A stretch of DNA of 64,000 nt from assembly GCA_004352715.1 (NCBI GenBank), contig SCFE01000027.1, positions 1,267,639 to 1,331,638 on the forward strand, given 5' to 3'. The DNA comes from Hofstenia miamia. Its lineage: Eukaryota > Xenacoelomorpha > Acoela. The stretch's first letter is position 1. The number at the start of each line of letters is the position of its first letter. Below are positions 10,561-21,700 of this stretch, piece by piece. A program made the position numbers and the translations under genes. The notes beneath the pieces are model-generated. The model searched no databases. It saw only the letters and a program-made list of their open reading frames with translations, and was not told the origin of the DNA.

Positions 10561-12956
10561 TAGATCAGTAAATTTTTAAGTGATGTTGGGTTTTGCATAA
10601 AACAGCATAATTTAGTTGATTATCACACATCATTAAATGAATCGATATTCCTCGAGGTTTCTATGTTTTCAAATTCTCCCACACAATTGTTTTGAAATAT
10701 GTTCTACATGTATCATTAAAATCACAAGTGATTTTATATACAAAGTCTAAAATATTTCAAAATTTGTATGTGATTATGAATAAAAAATAGATGTTATACC
10801 ATATGATGTTGATACAATTCTCACATTTTATCTGATAGATCTAAAATTTTAAATCAAATAGAACAAACAGAAATGTGTCAGAATGGACGTTTAGTGGTAA
10901 ATTATTATTGTATAATTGACAATGTTAATAAAAGACAATTGAATTTGATCAATATTATCTAGTTACCGTTGCCAAAGCGACCAGTTGCTAAGGAAATTTT
11001 TCAAAAATGTGATATGGCTTGACATTAACATAAAGAAAACAAATTATTGAACGTGTTTCTCAGTATTTTCAATATATTCTTTTTCACTTATAGTTTCTTA
11101 TTGATGCTATGTTATATTGCAACAGACATTTGTAGAAAAAAAGGCAATTTTTGTTTACTTCCTTTATCTAAAATGAAAGTATGAGTTAAATTAATATATT
11201 TTTACACTAATTGTAAAACACTTAATAAAATGGAGACATTCTGAAATTTTCAGATCACTTTCAAAAGCGGTTTGGAAAATACGCTTGCAAGGAGGATGCA
11301 AAAATTAAAACTTGGAAAGATAATTAATTAAGATAAAAACAAAATTAAAATTATTATCTTATTATTCTTTTTAAGAAGACAAATACAAAGTAAGTAAAAA
11401 AACTGCACTATAATATTAACATAAATTAAGTTTAGGAAAATGAAATGAAATATGCTGATAGGCAATTTCAGATAGATATGCTAATATTTATTGTACGTAG
11501 AAAGTATTAGAACCATTCATATGATTTTTCGATTTTAAAAGTTTTATTTTCTCAAAGTAGATGGTTCAAATATATTAAATTGACAATTATTAATACCCTA
11601 AAAAAGCTCTATTAGTGAAGAATTATCACAGAATTACTTAATAGTCGATTTTATTAATTACCCCTAAATATAGGTTTGATATTGATATTATCAGTCTACA
11701 TACTGTTTGCATAAATAGGCGATGGCAGACAAATGGTTCATTTTCTTTTGTTTTTAATTTGAATATTTATCTTCTATGCTATTGTAAACTGTGATCCTTT
11801 CATAAAACATGTCTAAATTATGAAATTTCTTGAGATATTCTTCAATAGTTTGAGCAAATATGAAAAATTCTATCAAGTGCATCCTCTACTAACGATCATT
11901 TATAGATCATTGTGCTTTAAAGAGAGAAATTATTAAAAATCTTTAATCTATTTTTTTACAGAAATATTAAATTGCTTAATTTTTTACAGACTATAAACGA
12001 ATTTTAATGGGTAAGCTATGCCTTCCATAAGGTCTTTAAAATATTGACTACAATTTGTTTGTAAATAACTAGAAAATATCTAAAATAATAACCAAACATG
12101 AAAAAATGCAGATTGCCATACACAGGTGTTCACTACCATTAACATAGTATTGATTAATGAACAAATCTATGAAATTAAAGTATTTTCATTTTGATGAAGT
12201 AGACATCAGTACTCAACATCTCGTCAGTTCTAGGAAAGTTGTAGCTAAATTGATCTTCCTAAACGAAATTATGTCATAATGTTAATTACAAAGAAGCAAA
12301 ATCATAATTAATAGAAATAATTAATTGATTTTTCGTTGGAAATTTATGGTATGCATGTTATCAATTCAAACATTTACATAGACATTTTAGAAAATATTTT
12401 AATACCTAGAAAATCTATGCATCTTTCTAAGATTTTTCATGATCTCAAGCATTTTGTTCAGTGACATTTAAACATTACTCAATTTTTGGATTTTGGTAAA
12501 ATGGTAATTAAATTAATTCAAATAGCGAGAAACGAAATTTCATAATTTAAGCTGTGCATCTAAAAAATTTATTTAAACTAATTTCAAGAAATTACATAAG
12601 TGTGTAATATTACAATATAAATATTTAGCTAGAAGAATTCATCAGTGGTCTGCCTGTAGCATTCAAATGAAGTTAAGAATCAATCATGACACAATAAATG
12701 AATATGCTCTTATTGATGGTACACAGAAACTAAAAAATCAAACTTTTTTTATCGAATCATAACCATTTTTTAAATAATTTCATGTAAACAATACTACTTA
12801 AGACAAATTTTGCTTTGAATCTAATTGTAAATTATTTAGATAACTATGTAACTTATAAAAAAAATGAATTTCATTAAATGCGAAATTAAATAAAATGAAC
12901 TTTGCAAATATTATTTTCCAAAATTTCAATATTGCTAATTATCCAAGCTTAAATTA

Positions 12957-12960
<4 letters not shown>
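10561..12960. other. No gene recognised (2.4 kb)
   Basis: Very AT-rich sequence, no frame above about 60 codons, no domain-like translation, no recognisable repeat edge. Confidence 0.55.

Positions 12961-12992
<32 letters not shown>
12961..12992. repeat. (TA)n microsatellite
   Basis: Pure TA run just upstream (plus direction) of LINE copy B. Confidence 0.95.
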
Positions 12993-12995
<3 letters not shown>

Positions 12996-13045
12996 GATTT
13001 TACCTTCAAAAAAGGTTATAAATCACAAACAATAAATTAAAAAGG

Positions 13046-13540
13046 ATAATGGAAATGCTTTTTGTGACAATTTCAGAATGGGAAGAGATTAATTTTACGT
13101 AAGATTCCATAATACCTAAATTTTCTATTTTAGAAATAAGAAAGAATGAGGAACTTTATCAAAGGCTTTGCTAAAATATACATAAATGGATGAGAAACTG
13201 ATATTTTTTTATTCACATTTTGAAAAGCAAGAACAAGAAATTTCGAATGAAAGTAAAAGTAGATTAACCGCACATACATCCAAATTAAAATGGTGTCAAA
13301 TATTGCGAAAGGTAGGATAAATGGCTTTGAAGCTAATTATTTGAAAAATTAATTAAATATGAGAGAGAATAGAGATAGAACGATTAAATGTTTGGGCAAA
13401 TTTTTTCCCATGATTTATATATTGGAATGACAACTACAACTTTCAAAGATGCAGGATAAGATGATGCTAAAATATTTGTTCTAAATCATGAATAAAAGAT
13501 CCTCTTGAAAAAAGGCAATATGTTTAGTAGGATTGGGTTT

Positions 13541-13543
<3 letters not shown>
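13046..13543 (-). mobile_element. LINE fragment, copy B (internally deleted)
   Basis: The segment aligns with two separate parts of the LINE at 17300-21010. Bases 13046-13112 match 17310-17370 (shared TTTTGTGACAA..TTC/GCAGAATGG), and 13117-13543 match about 18270-18690 (shared ATGAGAAACTGATATTT, ATCCAAATT.AAATGGTG, GATGCAGGATAAG). About 900 bp containing the RT catalytic core present in the other copy is missing. Orientation is the same as the longer copy. No frame is intact. Confidence 0.7.

Positions 13544-13544
<1 letters not shown>

Positions 13545-13572
<28 letters not shown>
13545..13572. repeat. (TA)n microsatellite
   Basis: TA run marking the edge of LINE copy B. Confidence 0.9.
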
Positions 13573-13575
<3 letters not shown>

Positions 13576-13789
13576 ACAATAAAGTGGAGCTTCATATTTT
13601 TTGTGGGAATTATTAAATTTACAATCACCTACACTTAATATTTAAAAATATTTATTGCGAGCCCTAAAATGAATTTAATAATGAAGTACTGCTTTTTTTA
13701 ATATTCAATAATTTCGATTTTTCAGCATGGTTGAACATTATAGCCTCTCCGATTTTGGATTAGGTGTTTTAATAATTATATTGAAAATC

Positions 13790-14520
13790 TTCTGTTCTTG
13801 GTTGGCGTATATGCATACAGATTTCTGATCTTAGATGTCTCAAAAGGTGTTCATTTATTTTTGTCATAAATGTCACTTAGTTTGTCTGATATAAGAATAT
13901 TCACATTCTTCACATATTTATATACAATGGAAGAAATTATTCATTTCTGGATGGCAGCTATGTTCAGGAACATATCTTGGGTATCTAAGGATGTTAATAT
14001 TGGATTAATCAATGAGTGGTAGTTCCAATAAACAGCCTTCATGGCATCTTTTACTTCATGATCGTGGTTTATCAATGTAGTTTTAATTAATTTTATGTGA
14101 GTAACCATTTTTCTCCAAAATTTCATATAAATTATTTATTGAATCAACTAAAGTGATTTCCTAAGAACATTGTGCGAAATTGGAATTTGATCTGGTATAA
14201 GTGAAGGAATATGTTCAATTGTCTTTCTTACTGGAATATTTGTGAATAATGACTTCACATCGTAGCTTGCCATGATTTTTTAATTGTCCTTCTGAGTTTT
14301 GAAAACAACTTTTAGTTTTTCTTCAATAACTTATCTAATCCCTGCGATAAACTAAATGGTGGATCTTCAGGATTTTTATGTATTTTTGGCAAACCATACA
14401 TTAGTGGTGGTTGACATCCAGTACTTCGAAAAAGTTTTGCAAATCAACTGATAATTATTTTCCTTTCACCATGCATGCAAGTAGGGACAATTGAAACCAG
14501 AATAAAGGTTTTTTAAAACT
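13790..14520 (-). mobile_element. Penelope-like element remnant: RT plus GIY-YIG nuclease
   Basis: Reading the minus strand from 14520 downward gives PPLMYGLPKIHKNPEDPPF and then ASYDVKSLFTNIPVRKTIEH. The GLPKIHK and S(F/Y)DVxSLFTNIPV phrases are hallmarks of Penelope-like reverse transcriptases. About 250 bp further on, at about 13900-13800, ECEYSYIRQTK and then TKINEHLLRHLRS (in a shifted frame) match the GIY-YIG endonuclease pattern C.xxYIGQTKRxLxxRxxEH of the same elements. Stops and frameshifts are frequent, the RT palm after the first motifs is deleted, and no terminal repeats were found. Family known to use the fused RT/GIY-YIG protein for retrotransposition; this copy is dead. Confidence 0.75.
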
Positions 14521-14696
14521 GAACATTTATTGTGTAATTCATTCAATATTTGACTTCAATTAGTAAGATGGTGTAAAAAAGCATAGCTCCTGCATTTAAT
14601 AATGATTGAAAGAATAAAAATATTTATACAATAAGAAATCAAGTCTGTCTAATTCAATATTTAGTATTTCCCAATTATTTAATTAATTTCCAAAAA

Positions 14697-14736
14697 TAAT
14701 ATATATATATATACTTATATATATATAAATATATAT
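14697..14736. repeat. Imperfect (TA)n microsatellite
   Basis: TA runs interrupted by CT and AA. Confidence 0.85.
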
Positions 14737-15521
14737 TGTGGCATATCTGCATCATTCATCTATTTTATTTTCGACATTGGTAATATGAGCTCTGTAAATT
14801 TATAATTAGATGAATGTAGTTCTTTTGTAAACTGTGCGATTTTTATTACGTAGTATCTGTGTTTAAAAGGTTAATTATACAGAACCTGTCCTGTTTACTC
14901 ATGTTAGCAACGGTGTACTATTGTTTGATTACTTTACCAGTTTTGTTCGTATAAATATGTGTGGTTTATTCATTTATTGTCTCTTCAGTTATTCTTAGTA
15001 AATTCGTTTTTTACTTTATTATCCTGACTATATATTTTTTTAGTAAAACGTATGTGCTTCTAAATTCGTTTGCTTAGTTAAAGGGTAGCCATACGGGGAC
15101 AGCTTGGCTCGCATGATCCCTTCAACTTAGGTTATGTATACGGTTAGAGAATTTGTTGTATTGCATTTCATTCATAAATAAAATTTATTGCTTTCACCGA
15201 AATTGCACGAGATGAGATTTGCACTACGTTTAGGTACTAACTTAGCACGTAGGTTTCACTCACTGCACTCACGAGTTAGGGTTTCCTTATTCTTAAATAG
15301 GACTCTAGTCTTATCCCACTCTTTTTTAAGGTTATCTGTATCGGGTCGGCCGAGTGTAGTCACTCTTCCTTAACACGATCTCCTGTTTACTTATAACTTT
15401 TATTAGGATAGGGTATTATAGCAAAAGGAGTTAATTATTAATTTGTAGCCCGGTAAATCCATTCTTCGACTCAAAACCCTTAATAGATTTGTAGGATTGC
15501 TCACTGATTTCATACCGATGC

Positions 15522-15523
<2 letters not shown>
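14737..15523. other. No gene recognised; moderately GC-richer patch
   Basis: Contains TATAAATATG at 14951, AATAAAATTTATTG at 15176 and a GC-richer segment at 15080-15370. These could fit an isolated LTR, but no second copy or target duplication is present, so nothing firm can be said. Confidence 0.4.

Positions 15524-15552
<29 letters not shown>
15524..15552. repeat. (TA)n microsatellite
   Basis: Pure TA run about 100 bp downstream of the stop of the Ig receptor gene (minus strand). Confidence 0.95.
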
Positions 15553-15650
15553 ATGCGATATAATATTATACATTACCAATAACCAATTTTTTATGCTTAG
15601 AGGAAGACCTTAATATCAATTTTTAAAGCTTTACCAGCATTATTAGTTGC

Positions 15651-15739
15651 TTATTCTTCACGTTGTGCGAATCTTAGCCCAATGATTTCTGTTGCTGGCT
15701 GTATAGTTTCATCATTTTTGTTTTTGCTGGTATTTGAAT
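15651..15739 (-). CDS. Ig receptor exon 13: cytoplasmic tail and stop
   Basis: Acceptor AGTGTTTAG, then two bases completing a GAT codon and 28 further codons (SNTSKNKNDETIQ, PATEIIGLRFAQREE) to TAA at 15651-15653. Phase fits exon 12 exactly. The whole tail has no tyrosine, so no ITAM or ITIM. Short exon, so the call depends on signals and phase. Confidence 0.6.
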
Positions 15740-18700
15740 CTAAACACTACTTTTCACACAAAATAAAAATAAATGTAATTGAAATCGTTTTACGAACACG
15801 TTTGGTGGCTGTTTGATAAAAACTGAGATTGCTAAAAATGTAATTGCGGTCACATGATGATTTGTATTTTATAAGCAAGAAATTTGTTAAACCATTTACA
15901 TTTTTATGTAATTACGTTTTATCCAGGACAACTTGATATGACATGTTTAGATAAACGAAATCATTCGTATCACTTTTCGAGTTTTTTAGAATTTTTGTCA
16001 TTTAATAATAAACAGTTGAACATTCTAGAATGTTTTCTAGCAATTTTAACTTATCTCTACTCTCTATTAAAATACTTGCCTACATACTAATGACAAAATC
16101 TCTATACTACATGATTTTTTACTAATAGAGCTGTATGATTTTTCTACATGGTACTTCTCGAGATCTTATGTAGAATTTTCACTCACAAACACTTTCCTTG
16201 AAATTAACAATTAATTTAAATAGATGAAACATTTAATATCTGGTTTTTATAGTAATATAAATTTCTGACTTGCATAGCATCAAATTATAGTATAAAAATT
16301 TAGAAATCTTTTATGTAACTTGATACTTATGTTATTTGCAATGTTAGGATAGTCTGAAAGTAAAATGATCAAGTAAATTTTGTGTAGTTGAAGATTACCA
16401 AAGTATATTAAAAACAGAACATTTATTAAAAAAGCAAGTAGAATTTAGAGCAGCTTAGCAAATTTTGTTTAAATAAGCATTGTTTCACCAAAAAGGGTGA
16501 TAGTTGAAAAAGATCAAAGCAAATTTAATTGGAAATATCATATAGAAAATATCAATCTTACCATTCTTACTTTTCCTCGCAATTCTGCAAATGAAAAGTG
16601 ATAACAGGGCAAAGAGAACAAATCCTGAAATGGCAATAGCAGTGTACATAATTAAATCATAAGCAGGCTTTTCTTCTAAGATGGAATCAAATTAGCATTC
16701 AACAACAATGTTAAGGTTTAATTCAATTGCATCGTTTACATTTTTACCCACAAAAAGATTTGAAACATTCTGAAAAGTATAAACAAAATCAACTCAATAC
16801 AAGCAAACCATTTTTCAGTTATGCAAAACAAATTGCTTCAAAATTAATTAGTATCATGTTTTTAATTATATTGTGAAATTTTCCAAATGAATAAAAATAG
16901 CAAAAATATTTCTCCCAAATTTTTCCTTCATTCATTCCCTATATATTTGAATTTTTTAAGGATAATGACAAAAAGTTAAACATCTTAAAACCATCTTAAA
17001 ATTTGATGGAAAAATTTTTTAAGAGCCTCAATAAGAGCTAGGCCTATATATTAACTTTCATTATAATATACTGATTTTGTTAGAAATTAACCTGTTAAAT
17101 ACATTAGTTAAAAAATAAAGTTCTAGAAAAGGTTTTTTCAAGTTTACCAATGAGATATTGAATACTTTTGCATAAAATTCTTAAAAGTGTCTTTATTTAA
17201 GCCTAGCTAAATAGTTGAATGAATTTCAGCTACCCATTTACTTGAAATTTAGTAGTAATTTTTTATGTTTTTTGTCAGAACACAGCACAAAATAAATGTA
17301 AGTAAAGTTTTTTGTGACAACTGCAGAATGGAAATAAATTAAAGTTACGTCAGATTCCAGGAGACAGCAAAGAGCTTAAAAGAAAAGTTAGGATATTAGA
17401 TTTAAAAGCACGTGCCCAAAGATCAATATCTAGATTTTGAAATTTGAAATGAAATGATAAAAGTAATTATGGGATGACTTTGATCTATGAATTAAAGGAG
17501 AATTAAAGGTGCTTGAGGAAAATAATAGCTTGTTAAAAAAAGTAAGATTAAGATTTTTTAAGTAAAGATTTATTGGAAGAAGCTTGGCTTGAAAGAGAAT
17601 AATTTCAAATGAGGAATTTGAAGAATATACCTAAGGAAGAGCATGAGGCAGTATACGGACAATTTTTAAGGCAGAAGAAGAATCAAGATGCCAGCACTGT
17701 GAAGCATAGCTTTGAGATGACAAGCAGTATGTTTTAAAAAGCAAGCATTTGTTTGAATAGTGAGTAGACTTGGGTATTACAAACTTCAGATAAAATAAAG
17801 AGGAAGAGAACTTTATAATTTGTTGAGAAATAAATTATTAGAAATAGCTATTTCTAAGTCAGTTACTTCACGTTTAAAAGGCATTTAAAGGTAGATAATG
17901 TAATAATAGGAGGTGTAGCATTACACGTAGAGCAAAAGAAGAGACCTTCACGTTTTGACGTATTGAAAGAAAATATGATTATCAATAGACCATTGCAGTG
18001 TATTGTAACAAGAAGTTTGAAGGTCGTTCAAGTTTGCAGACAAAATTCTGATATCATCAGCACATAGCTTACAAATGGAATTTTTTTTAGAAATACATTT
18101 AATGGAATCGTTAATGAATATTAGAAAAAGAAGAGGGCCAAGAATTTAGCCTTGGGTGACACCAGAAGAGATAGGAAATTCAGAAGAGTTTTGAGAGCCA
18201 ATGCGAACTACTTGAGATCGATTACAAAGATAACTAGAAGTAAGATTAACAAAATCAGATTCAAAACCGAAATTTCCTATTTAGGAAATAAGTAAGAAGT
18301 GTGACACTTCATCGAAGGTTTTTGCTAAAATCTAGATAAATTGATGAGAAACTGATATTTCTGTCAACGTCTTGAAAAGCAAAATCAAAAAATTTTAGAA
18401 TGGAAGTAACAATAGACTTACCAGACATAAATCCAAATTGAAATGGTGACAAAGGTTTGCGAAAGATAGGGTAAATGGCTTTGAAGATAATTTTTTTAAA
18501 ATTTAGAGAGATGAGAAAGTATAGAGATTAAACGATAAGAAGAACAAATTTTTTGGCGAATTCTTTCCAGATTTATAAATTGGAATGACCACTGCAAATT
18601 TCCAAGATGCAGGATAAGTTGCTGTTAAAATAATAAAGAAAAAAGAGGATCCGCTAAAGAAGAGGCAATGTTTTTAAGTAGGATGGGAGTTTAGGTCATC

Positions 18701-21700
18701 ATCAGGAGAAGTGCGAGATTTTATCGAAGTTAAAAATGCATAAATAGAATGAAGCATAAATGAATTAAGAATAGCACCAGAAGCATTGATGAAAGTTGAT
18801 GAGTATTTAACTGAAGATGATGGAAGTGGAGTTGAGAAAACAACAGAAGTATTTGTTGAAAAGTTCAGCAATATTTTGCGGAGATGATGCAGAAATGTTG
18901 TCATATGATAATGCAGAAGGCAAAGATTGAGGTTTTGATAAATCTTTTAGATACTTATGGCAGGAGTTTACGGAATTCGAGTATGAAAAGGAATTGATAT
19001 ACAAAATTTTGTGAAGTTCAATTGAGTTTAAAAATCAAAAGCTATTGACGAAATTTTATTTAGAAGAAATGCTTTACCACATGGATGAATAGATTGGCGC
19101 TTAAGGAGAGAAAGTTTGTTGTAAGTATATACAGAATGAGAAGAAGAGTATAATGGTAACTCTCACATTGTTTACGCTTGCAAGGAACAAATTCTGAACG
19201 ACCTGAAAGGATAACATTAATTAAAAAGTAAATGAAACTCTCAACATCAAACAAGAAAGAATGTCAAAGTTGAGATGAGTTTGGATAAAATTATTCAAGG
19301 AAATGGAATTACCTAATGAATAAGAAAAGTCTTTCTTGGAAACATTCTGGCTAAGAATAGAATAGAAAACCATAAAAATGCGTGATCTGACGTGAAAGGA
19401 GCAAGATTAATAGTTAAAGCACACAGATCTGAATTATCAGGAAATATGAGGTCCAAAGTGTTTTCTGAATCATGTGTAGGAAAACTAACAAGTTGAAATA
19501 AATTGAGGTTATTGAAAAAATTCTAAAATATAAGATTCATATGGATTTTTGAGTATAAAGTATGACAATCAACTTGAGGCAGTTTGAATCACCTATTATT
19601 AGCACAGATTTGTGCAAAATTCCATGCGAAGTATTCAATGAAGTGAATTCATTCAAGAAAAAAGATATAGTATACTGGAGTTTTGATATGGAGAGACGAA
19701 ATTTACTATTGAAAGGTGGATTCTAAATACAAATTACTAGAATACTAGACATGTTGCTCTAGAGAGTTATTGATCAACTGAAATCGCATTCAAAGGGTAG
19801 AATTATAACCGAATGATTGGCTGATGACAAAGAGAAGATCTATCAGATCAGGCAATTATTTGAAAGGAGGCACAAAAAACGCATGAGCTGGGAAAAGATG
19901 AATGAAGCCAATTTTCTGAGACAAATTAATGAAATTGAGTTTTCAATTAATTGCAATTATTGTGATTTGTAAACACCGTTTTTAAATTGCTTAAACTGGG
20001 CGAAAACATGTATAATCAAAACATTATTTATTGGAAATGTTAAATGACTGCATTGCTATTGAAACGAGAACTTCATCTCAATGCTGCTTGTTGACACAAA
20101 GGAACAACTGCATTTCAAGACTGCTTGGTAGCAGAGACTGACGAAAGTCATGTTGAAGTTGTGTCATCACACAGGGAAAAATAATACGCGACAATGTTTT
20201 TCGTATTCATGGCGAAGGCAATAGATCTGAAAATAATAATGTACAATATGAAAACGTGCAATAAAATTATACTATTATTGCATTGCCGTGATGGCTAAAT
20301 TGAATGTAAAATTACATACACATACAAAGTCTATTGAAATTACAATTTGTTGGACAAGATGGCAGATTGCTGCCTTCTGATTGTCCATCATGTTAAAATA
20401 AGCAAATTGAATCCAGATGCAAATATTCAGAGTTAAGTATGTCAAATAAGGCTTGAAAATAATTGCAATTAATTGGTGCAAAAAAATTAATTGATTTTTG
20501 ACGCGCTTGCAATCAATTAATTGCAATTAATTGCAATGTAATTAATTTTTTCGAAGCCTTGTTTAGGAATACCTCTAATTCGTATTGAAAATCTATAAGA
20601 TTCTGAGAATCTTGAATTCAAAGAATTAAAAGAAGTACGCAATACTTTACTTTGGTGAATAAGATTTTCATTAAAATTAATCAATTGTTGGTTGATTTGT
20701 TCGAATTTACTCTCAATATGAACATGAGCAGTTATAACTAATATATCAAACATTTTAACAGACTTATAAAATAAATCTTTGCTTCCAGAATGGACGCATT
20801 CATTGCAGAATGTTAGTACATTTCCAGAATGCTTAGAGAGAATTTAATACCAATATCATCAAAACCAGAACAATTGGAATTTAAGTGATAAGAAATTTTG
20901 CAAAATGAGCATACATAACTTCTGTCATTTTGCTAACGTTTTTCTTACATATTGAACAGTTAGATGCATTTTCAACCATCATTATATCGTTTTGGTAACA
21001 GCGTCAATTAAAGAATATTCTATGTAAATTTGAAATTCCTTAATTAAGAAAGCAGAGGCAGAAAATTTCCAACCCTACAATTCCGCGGGAAACACAAATA
21101 TTAAGCAAATTGGTTTTAGACAAACAGGATTGTGTTGTACAGCAGATTTTGTGTTTTATGCAGTTTATAGATCAGAATTTTCATAATTCTAATATTATAA
21201 TAGTCTTTCAATCCATTTCATATAACACAATACTAATTGGTTATCGCCACCTAGCAATTAATTGCAGTCATTTAAAAGCATGAACAAAACCACAGTGAAA
21301 TATTTCATATAAGGTTATGTCCAATGAACTCAAAGTTCATTAATTTCAAGAGGTCGCAAATTTCAAAGCATTGAAACAATTAACATCACTTAAGGTCAGA
21401 CTTTTCCATACTATGAGTTTCGTTTCATTAATATGGTAAAGGTGCTAATTGTACTTCCTCAATTTGTAAAAAAACCTAAGAAACCATAGTAAATTCTTTA
21501 AGCCATTTGGCATTCTTTCTTCATATTAAATATTCATTACTATTCAATTAAATAGCTTTACTTTAACTTTCAAAATTCTCAATGTATTACTCTATTTAAT
21601 GTTCTTTAAAATTTATTAACGGTTAACAACGCTATATTGAATTTAACCTTAAACAGCCTGGGGATTTTTAAAAAATAATTTTAAGCGCTTATAACTCGAA

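Larger units (their letters stand above)
17300..21010 (-). mobile_element. Near full-length but broken LINE (copy A) in Ig receptor intron
   Basis: On the minus strand, in order: ORF1 with a PHD-like zinc finger and coiled coil (20990-20517), endonuclease remains (about 20260-19190) and reverse transcriptase (about 19000-17900). The order ORF1-EN-RT and the PHD-type ORF1 are known in CR1/L2-like and related non-LTR elements. Many stops and frameshifts are present. It lies in sense orientation within the 5.6-kb intron between the last Ig exon and the transmembrane exon. The related fragment at 13046-13543 is an internally deleted copy. Confidence 0.8.

Noticed and set aside
14737-15415. Possible solo LTR (starts TGTGGCATAT, with TATAAATA and AATAAA)
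   Set aside because: No matching second copy, no target duplication and no clear CA end could be found.
18674-19254. Three short minus-strand frames of 64-76 codons
   Set aside because: They are fragments of the LINE in the receptor intron, not genes.
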